Source: Favolaschia claudopus (taxonomy: Eukaryota > Basidiomycota > Agaricomycetes > Agaricales > Mycenaceae). Taken from it: a DNA stretch of 64,000 nt. Of the stretch, positions 10,894-21,603 are shown in pieces (within the stretch, counting starts at the first letter, position 1; each line of letters opens with the position of its first letter). The translations under genes and the position numbers were made by a program. The stretch is from positions 372,001-436,000 of the forward strand of contig JAWWNJ010000051.1 in NCBI GenBank assembly GCA_037176885.1, read 5' to 3'. The notes under the pieces were generated by a model that made no database searches, was not told where the DNA came from, and worked only from the letters and a program-made list of their open reading frames with translations.

Positions 10894-11167
10894 GTGCCTT
10901 CAGCGTGGTAATGACCCCAATGAGTTGAGGGGCTGGGGTAGATGGAACAGCTACAGCGGTACTGTGTGCGGTCGAGGACTTCCGCAAGATACGAATTGGT
11001 CACATGATTCTTTGATGTGCACGAATCTTTTACTGTAGTGCAATAAACAATAAAAACTCTTTATGCTCAGAAATACTGTTGGATTAACCTTGAATCTTTC
11101 CAAATTGCTTCACAAGATGCGCTGTTTCCTGTAAATGTGCTCTGTTAGAAAATGTACGCTTTGAGAC

Positions 11168-11236
11168 GGTGGCTGTGACGGCGAGCAAGTTTACCATCAG
11201 TGAATGATGGTAAACTTGCTCGCCGTCACAGCCACC
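11168..11236. repeat. perfect 32-bp inverted repeat (hairpin, 5-nt loop)
   Basis: Left arm 11168-11199 (GGTGGCTGTGACGGCGAG...) and right arm 11205-11236 (...CTCGCCGTCACAGCCACC) are exact reverse complements over 32 bases, separated by GTGAA. Transcribed from either strand this would fold into a long hairpin. It directly precedes the first motif of array C. The stretch 10894-11167 has no gene that I can support. Confidence 0.95.
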
Positions 11237-11239
11237 AGC

Positions 11240-11480
11240 AGCGGATGTATCTCACCGCTCTCTTCTCACTACTTCACCTTACTGCTCTTCTGAGCTTGAT
11301 CCCAGCCAGATTTGTTCTCTCTGTAGTATCTTACCGCCGCTCTGCAGTATCCACCGCTGCTGTCATATTCCACTGCTCGTTTGGCAGGCGGCCACATTGA
11401 ACCGCTCTCATCTCTGCAGTTGTTACTCACCGCCCTTGGCTCTCTCATGCAGTCATAACCTACCGCTGGCTTTACATTGC
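11240..11480. repeat. array C: irregular cluster of CACCGC-type motifs
   Basis: No fixed period, but variants of one motif recur every 25-50 bp: TGTATCTCACCGCTC (11247), AGTATCTTACCGCCGC, AGTATCCACCGCTG, ATATTCCACTGCTC, CACATTGAACCGCTC, GTTACTCACCGCCC and ATAACCTACCGCTG. Interspersed CTCTGCAGT and CTCTC blocks look like remnants of a repeat unit. From 11481 to 11838 I see nothing beyond AT-rich non-coding DNA and, probably, the promoter of the next gene. Confidence 0.7.
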
Positions 11481-11838
11481 CCATGTCCCGAACTCGTGGT
11501 GGCCGGATCACGAACTCGTTGTGCCTGCCATCCCAAATCTTTTGCTCTATTACTTCGCTCGCAGCCTGGTTTTGCGGGTTTTGAATTGTGTGTTGTAATT
11601 CTATGATGTTTAGCCTCCTCCTAATTTTTTTCTGTGAATTTAGATACCATCTGCATTTTATAATCTTTGTCGCGTTTCATTCGAGCACAAGTAAGGATCC
11701 ATAAGCAGTTCTTGTCTCAAACCGCTAACATTGCAAAACCAAAACATTCAGCCTCGCAAAATTCTGGTATATTGTGATAGGTAATGACTTCTAAACCCCC
11801 TCTGAGTATGATTCGTGCTCAAATATGTTTAGACTGGC

Positions 11839-12444
11839 ATGCTGGACGACGAAGACGATGAACTCGAACAAATCAAAACCAAGTACGCTGCCAATGCCCA
11901 TCGTCGCGCAGCCGAAGTATATCGCTGGAGGTATGTCTATCTCATAGACCTAAGCATGATACTGACATCTCTCATAAGAAACGAAGACCAGGAGAGGGAG
12001 AAAGCTCGAAAACGGATGGCTGCGTAAACGGTGTCTCTACTACTCATTTCCTTTGCTAACTATGAATCTAGGCATCGTAAACGACTACGAGAGACGGACA
12101 ATGAATGGACACAGTATAAGGAACGCTGCAAGGCTTCTGACCGCAAGTATCGAGCTAAGTGAGAGAATTTTGGCTTGTTCATTGCCATTCTAATCACCTA
12201 TTCAGGAATGCTATGAAGATCGCCATGAAGGCAAAATTGCACCGCATAGAGTATGTGGAAATGACCTATCTCCCTGCTATCATTTCTTGACCACTATGTT
12301 ATCGAAAGGTCAAGCGTCGAGAAACACGGATTTACAAGATCAAACGAGGTATACAATCAGAGGCAGGAAGCCCGCAGAGAGAAGAAGGAGTGGATAGCCA
12401 AAGCGCTCGAGGATTCACAGAAGCAAGCTACTCAAGCATTTTAA
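11839..12444 (+). CDS. small basic alpha-helical protein, unrecognised
   Basis: Five short exons join in frame with GT-AG introns, giving about 116 residues: MLDDEDDELEQIKTKYAANA, HRRAAEVYRWR, NEDQEREKARKRMAAHRKR, LRETDNEWTQYKERCKASDR, KYRAKNAMKIAMKAKLHRIE, SSVEKHGFTRSNEVYNQRQ and a C-terminus EKKEWIAKALEDSQKQATQAF. Every exon is rich in Lys/Arg/Glu and lacks Pro/Gly, so the whole protein is probably helical. The spacing of basic residues (REKARKRMAAHRKRLRE) is reminiscent of a bZIP basic region or a nucleic-acid-binding helix, but there is no leucine zipper. An additional upstream exon cannot be excluded. It is convergent with the next gene, 83 bp away, inside the repeat island. Confidence 0.5.
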
Positions 12445-12527
12445 TCCTTGGTGTCCGTAGCAGTCTATCATGCGGCAGAAGTCAATAGAACGAGAGCATT
12501 CATTGGCATATTGGTACAAAATGAGTT

Positions 12528-13847
12528 CTATTCTGCACGACTTTTTTTGTGAGCAACCCGCAATTGAGCCCTGAGTGCCTCAACCTGCAACCGATTAGCC
12601 TCCAGCTCTTCCGCCTGCAACTGTAATCGCCTCTCGGTGCTCTCTGCTCTAAGCAGAGCATCTCGTTCGGCACCTTGAGCAGCCGCCAGGGCTTCGGTGG
12701 CGGTCCTCTTCTCATCCTCAGCGGAAAGGAGCCGCTGATGCAGTTGCTTGCTTTCCTCGTTGCGCGAAGCCACGAGACTGGCAAACAGTTTGTTGAAGTG
12801 ATTTGTGAGTTGCTCGGTGTCCTTCTTGCCCTCTTTCAAGAGGCGGGGGGAGGCATAATGCAAGAAAGGAGCTCGTGCAAAGAGGTGCTGAGTTGTAAAG
12901 TATAGCCAACATCCGGTTTCATTGGACATGCGTTCGCACTGTCAAAGATGTCAGAATGATTGAATTGTAAGATGGGATGGACACGGACCCGCTCTATGAT
13001 GTCTGTGGCGCATCGCAGAAAACGGGCACTTGCCTCTGCTTGACTGGCTATGGGATCGCGCAGAGGTTTGGTACGAATTATGTCTGCACAAATGTACGTT
13101 GAGCTAAGCAGTGGATAGGCAAAGACAACGTACTATATCTCTTCCCGCCTCGCATTGCCCCAACAATATAGCCGTGAATTGGGTTTGTCTTGGTAACACG
13201 GACGCGAGAGCGACGGTTTGCTGCCACTGACAATGTGTCATCGTCACTTGCACTCTGAGCATCATCCCCAGCAGGAGAACTCAAGAGCTGCCGATTCTCC
13301 GAGGTAGGATTGGAAAGATTCCCGTCCGGCATGACATCTGCGTGAACATTGCATTGGGTCAGTTTGAACAAGGCAAAAATTTGCCGAACTCACTGGGCAA
13401 CGGGATGCTGGATTGAGCAATGGGCGCACTGCCGTCTTCCCTACCCGCAAGTAAAAGAGGGTCTATCCGCTGGTAGCATCCAATTCAGCTGAACCAGATT
13501 GACCTTCAGAATGTACATACCCCAGATGACGGGAAAGATGAACGGTTGGACAAGGAGACAGTGTACACTGGAGTAGGGCTTGTCCAGGAAAGAGGGGAGC
13601 TGTCACCAATCTGCTGAGGTGAAGAGGAATACATAGCGGACCAGTATTGAGCGGCAGCCTGCTGAAAAATTTGTTAGGGTGAGTAGAGTGAACTCGGTAG
13701 AAAATAGAAACCCGCCTGCTGAAGACTCCGCTGCTGCTTGAGATACGCTCGCCCGTCGGAGGTGTGAGGGCATTGCGAGGGTTTTGTCGGAACCGGACAT
13801 TGACGACAAATGTGCTCGTTGTTTTCTTCCTCCTCGTATCGTGGCAT
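12528..13847 (-). CDS. unrecognised protein: Cys/His N-terminus, conserved core, C-terminal coiled coil
   Basis: Six exons join in frame from ATG 13847 (MPRYEEEENNEHICRQCPVP). The N-terminus has a possible zinc cluster, CRQCPVPTKPSQCPH. Next come a Gln/Ser-rich linker and an acidic/serine segment (PAGDDAQSASDDDTLSVA), then RRSRVRVTKTNPIHGYIVG and GAMRGGKRYNIIRTKPL. The core continues EASARFLRCATDIIERCERM and NETGCWLYFTTQHLFARAPF, followed by HYASPRLLKEGKKDTEQL. The last 90 residues are a heptad-rich coiled coil (QLHQRLLSAEDEKRTATEAL ... RLQLQAEELEANRLQVEALR). Intron 1 (13662-13715) looks GC-AG (CAG|GCGGGT). I recall similar uncharacterised proteins in agaric genomes but cannot name the family. 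It is divergent from the CxC5/CxC6 gene, with the two starts 96 bp apart, which suggests joint expression. Confidence 0.55.
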
Positions 13848-13943
13848 GCGAAACGACTTGAGTCAAGTGCTGGCAATCTTGTGACTTTCGTGGGCGGGCG
13901 AGAATGACTGCAGGGCGCGGTGAGATCTACCATCAGCAATACA
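13848..13943. promoter_or_regulatory. divergent promoter containing the island motif
   Basis: This 96-bp gap separates two divergent starts (13847 minus, 13944 plus). It contains GCGGTGAGAT at 13917-13926, identical to the core decamer of the 66-bp array D and, in reverse complement (ATCTCACCGC), to copies in arrays A and C. A role as operator or binding site is inference. Confidence 0.45.
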
Positions 13944-16900
13944 ATGAACACCGATGACCATGAAACACCGTACATTACATTGGAAACCCCTCCACCCTCC
14001 CCCACACCTCAGATCCATCTGGATGATAGCACACCGCAGTCGATACGGTCCTTCTCCTTTATAACTCCAACGCGAAAGCAACGCGACAAAGAAAACACAA
14101 GGCGACAGCGCAGAAAAATCGATTCCGTTCAGGAACTGCCAGTGCACGAAGAGACACCGGAATGGGATTCAGCAGCTGTGGGCTTGATGGCTGGAAGCGA
14201 TCCTGTCTGGGATAGTCCTGAGCGACCGGTGCAACAAAGAATGGACAATGACGCTGCTGTCGGCGTCTGCGAAGACCAGGGGTACTCGGAATACTGTGAA
14301 AGCATACAAGAAGAGGCCGGCGCGTTTTATCAAATTGGAGCTGACCTCTTTGTGGTTAATGGCTGGGATACGCAAAGGAAGGCGTCAAAGGCAAGTTTAT
14401 TTGATCTCCCACGTACTAAGGTCTAATTAACACGGCTCAGGCTTCTTGGTACCACTTACAACGTTCAACGATTGGCGAACTGCTGGTGACTTCGTGTCAA
14501 TGTCCTCTAAGTCGGCCAGACAGTGCCTGCATACACCAACAGTTTCTGACTGAGCACGGTGAAGAATTGTTTCCGTTTGACGAGGATATGGCGAATTCCA
14601 ATGGCGAGTCATTGCTCTCCTCGTTCATGTGTTCAAACGGTGAACCATTAAGTGCTTACCAGAAGAGAACCGTGCTGTCTTATTTTCGCGCCAAGAATTA
14701 CACGAAGGGGTGTTCCTCAATCATTTCTCCGCACCTTCACCAAATTCTCGTTCGCTAGCAGGGAGAGTGATTGTTGTGCACACCGGGGAGGACATAGGGA
14801 GCGGCCAATGGGTCTGTGGAAAGGACGCTAACGACCGTGGGTGTGCACATATCAGCAAGTGCCGAAATCTTCTGCAACAGCTGATCCATGCTGATCCAAG
14901 TGCTACGCACGAGTACGTCGACAATGGATCCACCATTGATTACCTGGGTATGTACCATCTATACTTGATATGCATTAGCTGAATGTGTTCGTAGTTCCTC
15001 AGCACCGCCGCTCCCCAGTGGAACGGAAGTCAGTGTCTTATCTAACCATCTCCCCGCCACTGTGGGCCGTTGTCCCATCTGACCCACAATTTTACGAACG
15101 AGTGCCTGCACTCGAGGAAGCACCGGAAATTCTCTCTCTGGATGCAACATCTTCCTGCTCCTGCACAAACCCGCGGCCGCTTTACAATCCAGCTTGCCCC
15201 ATTGTCAAGATGAATTGCACCATCTATGGCCTATTTCGGGCCTGGGAGACACAGATCGAGCTGCAACGATGCTCAAATACTCGCTGCCGCCATCGTTTCA
15301 TCGGTCCCGATGCCCGCGAGCAGGGAATTTTCAATTACAGCAATCGGCTATTGTTTTCACATGATCTATTGAACGAATACACTGCGGCGTATACGTCGTC
15401 AGAGACTCCGTTCTCTGCATGGGTCATTGTTGTCTCTAGGCGCTATTCTCTTTACCCCGGTGGCGCGGAGCATCCATTTGTCACAGCAAACATTTTTCGA
15501 AGCGTGTGGTTCGCCTTTGTGAAGCTACAGTACTTGGAGGGTAGTATGACCTGTCCACGATGTGGCCCATCGCCGGAAAATACCATTTGGGATGGTGTCA
15601 CCCTAGCCTTCAACCGGAAGCATCTGCTTTCTACTCTTGAACCTCCCACCACCTCGCAACTGGACTCTGTTGATCGCCCTACAACCCGCTATGTCCCCAA
15701 TCAGCAACTTGTATCAAATCGAACTATCCGGCGTCTTGTTCGCCTCGTCATCACCGGGACGCCGTTGACACAACAAGGCATCATGACTGCGCTATCAGCT
15801 ACCTCAGCGGACACAGATGACGATGAGGAGGAGGAGGATGATGAGGAAGACACTGAAAACGACTCTGCAACGCCGCGTGTGACTAGAGCGGAACGAGCTG
15901 CGGCGAAACGTCAGCGAGAGTTGTCTGAACGGTTTGAAGCGATTCCACGTGCGGTGGAGGGATTGACTCGAGCATGCCCTTCTTTGGGAGCTCTATTCAA
16001 TGCAAAATTCGGGGAGGACTCCGTCGTGCAAAATCGGCCAGCAGCAGATGTGTATCGGCGCTTCTTTGTGCAGGTGAATCTATCTCACTATTCATCGGAT
16101 GAGTTTTGAGGTCTAACTTGTAATCTAGATATGTGCGGAGGAGTCAGTTCTTCAAATGACCACCAGGCCTGCCCTGAATATGCTGGAAGCCTTTGTCGCT
16201 GACCCAAACACAAAAACTGCTACCTCTCTCGTCGAAATTCCTGCCTTGCATGAGTTACTGAGCTACGAGAAAGCTCACGGAGAGCATTTCTCGGATAGAA
16301 CCCTTGGCATCTGCCGTTGGATACTGGAACGTGGAACGGCTGTCTTGTCCTCGCTCATCAAGGGCCCCGAGCCACCGAGAGTCAATGAGTTTGCTGTTGA
16401 GAAACCGTGGATGGAGGTGAGTCTCAACTTCGTCTACTAACAATGACTTACACACAGGGGAGCAGACAGGTTGCTGTTACGGATTACCCAAGATCAGAGA
16501 CCGGCCACGCTACCCTAAATTGAAGCACGATATCAATAATGATGTTGGAGGTAAACGGGGAGCAAAGTGCTCCAAATTTTACTCTCAGTATGGAGAACGA
16601 CGGCTAACGGGGGGAATCATGTGTGTTTGGTGTACCCATAGTATCTGCTATGGTTTCCACTGCATCCCCAAAGGTGAAGGTCGCAATGATGTTTTCTCGG
16701 CCTTGGTGACTCGGTGGGAGACAGCCCCCAAACGCGTCATATATGATTTTGCCTGCGCACTCGGACCGTACTGCATGACCCGGGAGCCTGAATTCTTCGC
16801 CAACACTCAATTTCTCATTGACGACTTTCACTCTGTCGGACATACCAAGTGCTCCCCAGCTGCTTTTCTGAAAACTCATTGCAACGTCGACACCCGCCTT

Positions 16901-17053
16901 TCTTATATAAACTCCAGTGCAGGGGAATGCGGAAATAGCGGACTTGGTCGTATTCGAAAATCTGTTAGTTACATGTCTCAAGAACGAGCTATCGTATATT
17001 CTAAAGTTTTCTTGTGTATTTGGAACCGTCTACGCATACGAAACATGAATTGA
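13944..17053 (+). CDS. CxC5/CxC6-type cysteine-cluster protein (KDZ-transposon-associated family)
   Basis: Seven exons give a protein of about 900 residues. Landmarks: an N-terminal Pro/Thr-rich part (ITLETPPPSPTPQIHLDDST); SCQCPLSRPDSACIHQQFL, a SWIM-like C-x-C...C-x-H cluster; QWVCGKDANDRGCAHI; CSCTNPRPLYNPACPI; CSNTRCRHRFIGPD; MTCPRCGPSPENTIWDGVTL, characteristic of CxC5; an acidic run at about 15820-15860; and the CxC6 part TGCCYGLPKIRDRPRYPKL, RRLTGGIMCVWCTHSICYG, FHCIPKGEGRNDVFSALV, VIYDFACALGPYCMTREPEF and AGECGNSGLGRIRKSVSYMS. Family members were described as proteins linked to KDZ (Kyakuja-Dileera-Zisupton) transposases in basidiomycetes; their molecular role is unknown. Intron 1 (14391-14440) is GC-AG with a textbook GCAAGT donor; 14640-14695 is GT-AG. 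No stop or frameshift is seen, so the gene looks intact. No KDZ transposase occurs in the window. Confidence 0.85.
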
Positions 17054-17136
17054 AAAATATTTGGGTCGCTGAGCTGTATTGGCTATATGAAGGATCTCGG
17101 AAAATGGCAGCAGGAGTGCAGCCAGTTCATCTACGG

Positions 17137-17812
17137 GTAGTGGGATAGGTCCGCACACCCGTCTGCGGTCGTATCTACCCGCCCACTTCTGAACCGACGT
17201 TCGCGGTGAGATACGTCTGCACACCCGCCTACTTCTGAACCAACGTTCGCGGTGAGATACGTCCGCACACCCGCCTGCGGTCACATCTTCCCGCCTACTT
17301 CTGAACCACCATTCGCGGTGAGATACGTCCGCACACCCGACTGCAGTCGCATCCACCCGCCTACTTCTGAACCGACGTTCGCGGTGAGATATGCCCGCAC
17401 ACCCGCCTGCGGTCACATCGTCCCGCCTACTTCTGAACCACCGTTCGCGGTGAGATAGGTCCGCACACCCGACTGCAGTCGCATCCACCCGCCTGCTTCT
17501 GAACCGCTGTTCGCGGTGGGATACGTCCGCACACCCAACTGCAGTCGCATCCACCCGCCCGCGTCTGAACCGCTGTTTGCGGTGGGATACGTCCGCACAC
17601 CCAACTGCAGTCGCATCCGCCCGCCTGCTTCTGAACCGCTGTTCGCGGTGGGATACGTCCGCACACCCAACTGCAGTCGCATCCACCCGCCCGCGTCTGA
17701 ACCGCCGTTCGCGGTGAGATACAGCCGCACACTCACCTGCAGTCACATCTGCCCGCCCGCTTCTGAACTGCCGTTCGCGGTGAGATACGTCCGCACACCC
17801 TCCTGCGGTGCT
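17137..17812. repeat. array D: 66-bp tandem repeat
   Basis: TTCGCGGT recurs at 17200, 17246, 17312, 17378, 17444 and 17510, then with the same 66-bp step to about 17770. One unit is shortened to 46 bp. Each unit pairs GCGGTGRGATACGTCCGC with GCAGTCGCATCCACCCGCC or GCGGTCACATCTTCCCGCC, joined by CACACCC and TACTTCTGAACC. Because 66 is divisible by three, several frames stay open (22-residue periodic translations on both strands); these are a by-product of the period. The array starts about 80 bp after the CxC5/CxC6 stop codon. Confidence 0.92.
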
Positions 17813-17879
17813 GGTGCTGCCGGTTTAGAGAGCTTCTGGGATGAGGACGACGTCGACATAGAAAGACTTTCTTCTATAC

Positions 17880-18115
17880 AGTATAGAATGTAGCATCAGG
17901 GATAAAGCAAAGCTAAGCGGCTGGATTCCTCCATCAAGGCGGGGCAGAGAGCTGGTTCAGTTGTGGTTCAGGCAAGCTGGGCGGTAGAATCCTTCTGCAG
18001 AGGAGAGAAATATGGTCGCCGAAGGTACTTTGAGGCGAGGTTGAGCGGTGGGATTCCGCTGCGAGGTTGAGTGGTGCAGCCGGCGGTAGGTGTGTTTGTA
18101 GCGGGCTGTATTGAG
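17880..18115. repeat. scattered single copies of the island motif
   Basis: Non-coding stretch with isolated motif copies: GGCTGGATTCCTCC (about 17918), GGGCGGTAGAATCCTTCTGC (about 17968), GAGCGGTGGGATTCCGCTGC (about 18045) and CAGCCGGCGGTAGG. GGCGGTAGAATCC is the exact reverse complement of GGATTCTACCGCC in array B. This is the right-hand edge of the repeat island and lies upstream of the tRNA synthetase gene. Confidence 0.6.
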
Positions 18116-18239
18116 TTTGAGGCAAATGTCGTAGGTGATTATACAGCATCACATGGTCGAGTTATCCGGAATTGCTACAAGCTGAACTGAGTTTACAACA
18201 AATACGGTGTCCGCAGGATACTGGGACGCGTCATTGTAA

Positions 18240-20419
<2,180 letters not shown>

Positions 20420-20697
20420 GCAGACCTGGTTACTCTGAGTCAACTTGAAGTATAAACGCCATCCTCACGTTTCGCGAAAGGAGAAATCGGGCGGCGTGAT
20501 TCGTGAGGAAGAAAAGGGAGTGCTCAATGGTTAAGACAATTAGCAATTGTGGTCTGTAGAGGAGTAAAATAAATTATCCTGCCTCATCCTGCCTGTTCGA
20601 CTCCGTATATCAATGTACAATGCAATTTGAATTTGAATTTTGGGTACAATGCCACGGTAAACGGTTAGTTTGGTCACCCTGTTCTTTGGCCGCAACC

Positions 20698-21428
20698 ATG
20701 ACCACCCGCGGCGCGTTCATCGTCGTCGAGGGCTTGGATCGCGCTGGAAAAACCACTCAAGTCGCGGCACTCCAGACTCGTTTGGAGAATGAAGGAATTT
20801 CCTGCAGACTGCTCAAATTTCCAGGTACTCTGACAGCTCGGCACAACACTCAGCTCGCTCATCGCTATTAGACCGCACAACGGCGATCGGACAAATGATC
20901 GATTCATACTTGCGCTCTCAATCTGAGTTGGACGATCGTGCAATCCATCTACTGTTTTCTGCAAACCGCTGGGAACTTGCGTATGGTTGCCTTGAGCTCT
21001 TTCACTTCCAATCCAATACTCTGTCTAGTTCCACCATTGAAAAGTTACTCGCGGCTGGAACAACTGTCATATGCGATAGATACGCGTTCTCTGGGGTTGC
21101 CTTTTCTGCAGCCAAGGGCTTGACATTCGAATGGTGTCGCTCTCCCGACGTCTCACTCCCGGCGCCTGATCTCACACTATTCCTGGACATCACACCCGAA
21201 GCTGCGCGGAGTCGCGGTGGATATGGTGAGGAGCGTTATGAGAAGGAGGAGATGCAGGGAAAAGTGCGCGAGATATTTCGTCGTATATCGAGTGAGTTGG
21301 ATGAAGCGAGCTGGGTGACAATTGACGCTGGGAGGGACCTGAAGACTGTTGCGGACGAGATCTGGAGTGTTGCACGTCCGTTTACCAAGGGCCTTTCAAT
21401 TCCAATCCAACGCTTGTGGATTCAATGA
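20698..21428 (+). CDS. CDC8: thymidylate kinase (dTMP kinase)
   Basis: Catalyses ATP-dependent phosphorylation of dTMP to dTDP for DNA synthesis. Three exons give about 210 aa. The P-loop is FIVVEGLDRAGKTTQ (residues 7-21). RTTAIGQMIDSYLRSQSELD and DRAIHLLFSANRWE are the typical second block. The DRY-type motif VICDRYAFSGVAFSAAKGL binds dTMP, and PDLTLFLDITPEAARSRGGY precedes the lid. The start at 20698 (MTTRGAFIVVEG) is the family start; an ATG upstream at 20620 would add a non-conserved extension. Introns lie at about 20824-20870 and 20996-21045. It is tandem with the GluRS gene; the 278-bp gap (20420-20697) shows no other feature. Confidence 0.93.
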
Positions 21429-21603
21429 ATTGTTTTCGATATTTCAATACATAGTTTGAGCTAGATCGACTTCGAATGAGCGCGATAAAGAGAGAGTTGG
21501 CGACAAATAAGCACAAAACCGTGAGCACTGCCACTGGATTGCGCATCATTGCTCACCGCCAACTTGCCGAGTCGCAGTCGACTCGCAGTTTGCACTCTCC
21601 ACC

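Noticed and set aside
17030..17746. 238-codon open frame on the minus strand with 22-residue repeats
   Set aside because: It runs straight through the 66-bp tandem array; the period being divisible by three keeps any frame open, and similar frames exist on the plus strand. No start context or splice partner.
5750..18115. CRISPR array
   Set aside because: Repeats are direct tandem or irregular with no unique spacers, and the organism is a eukaryote.
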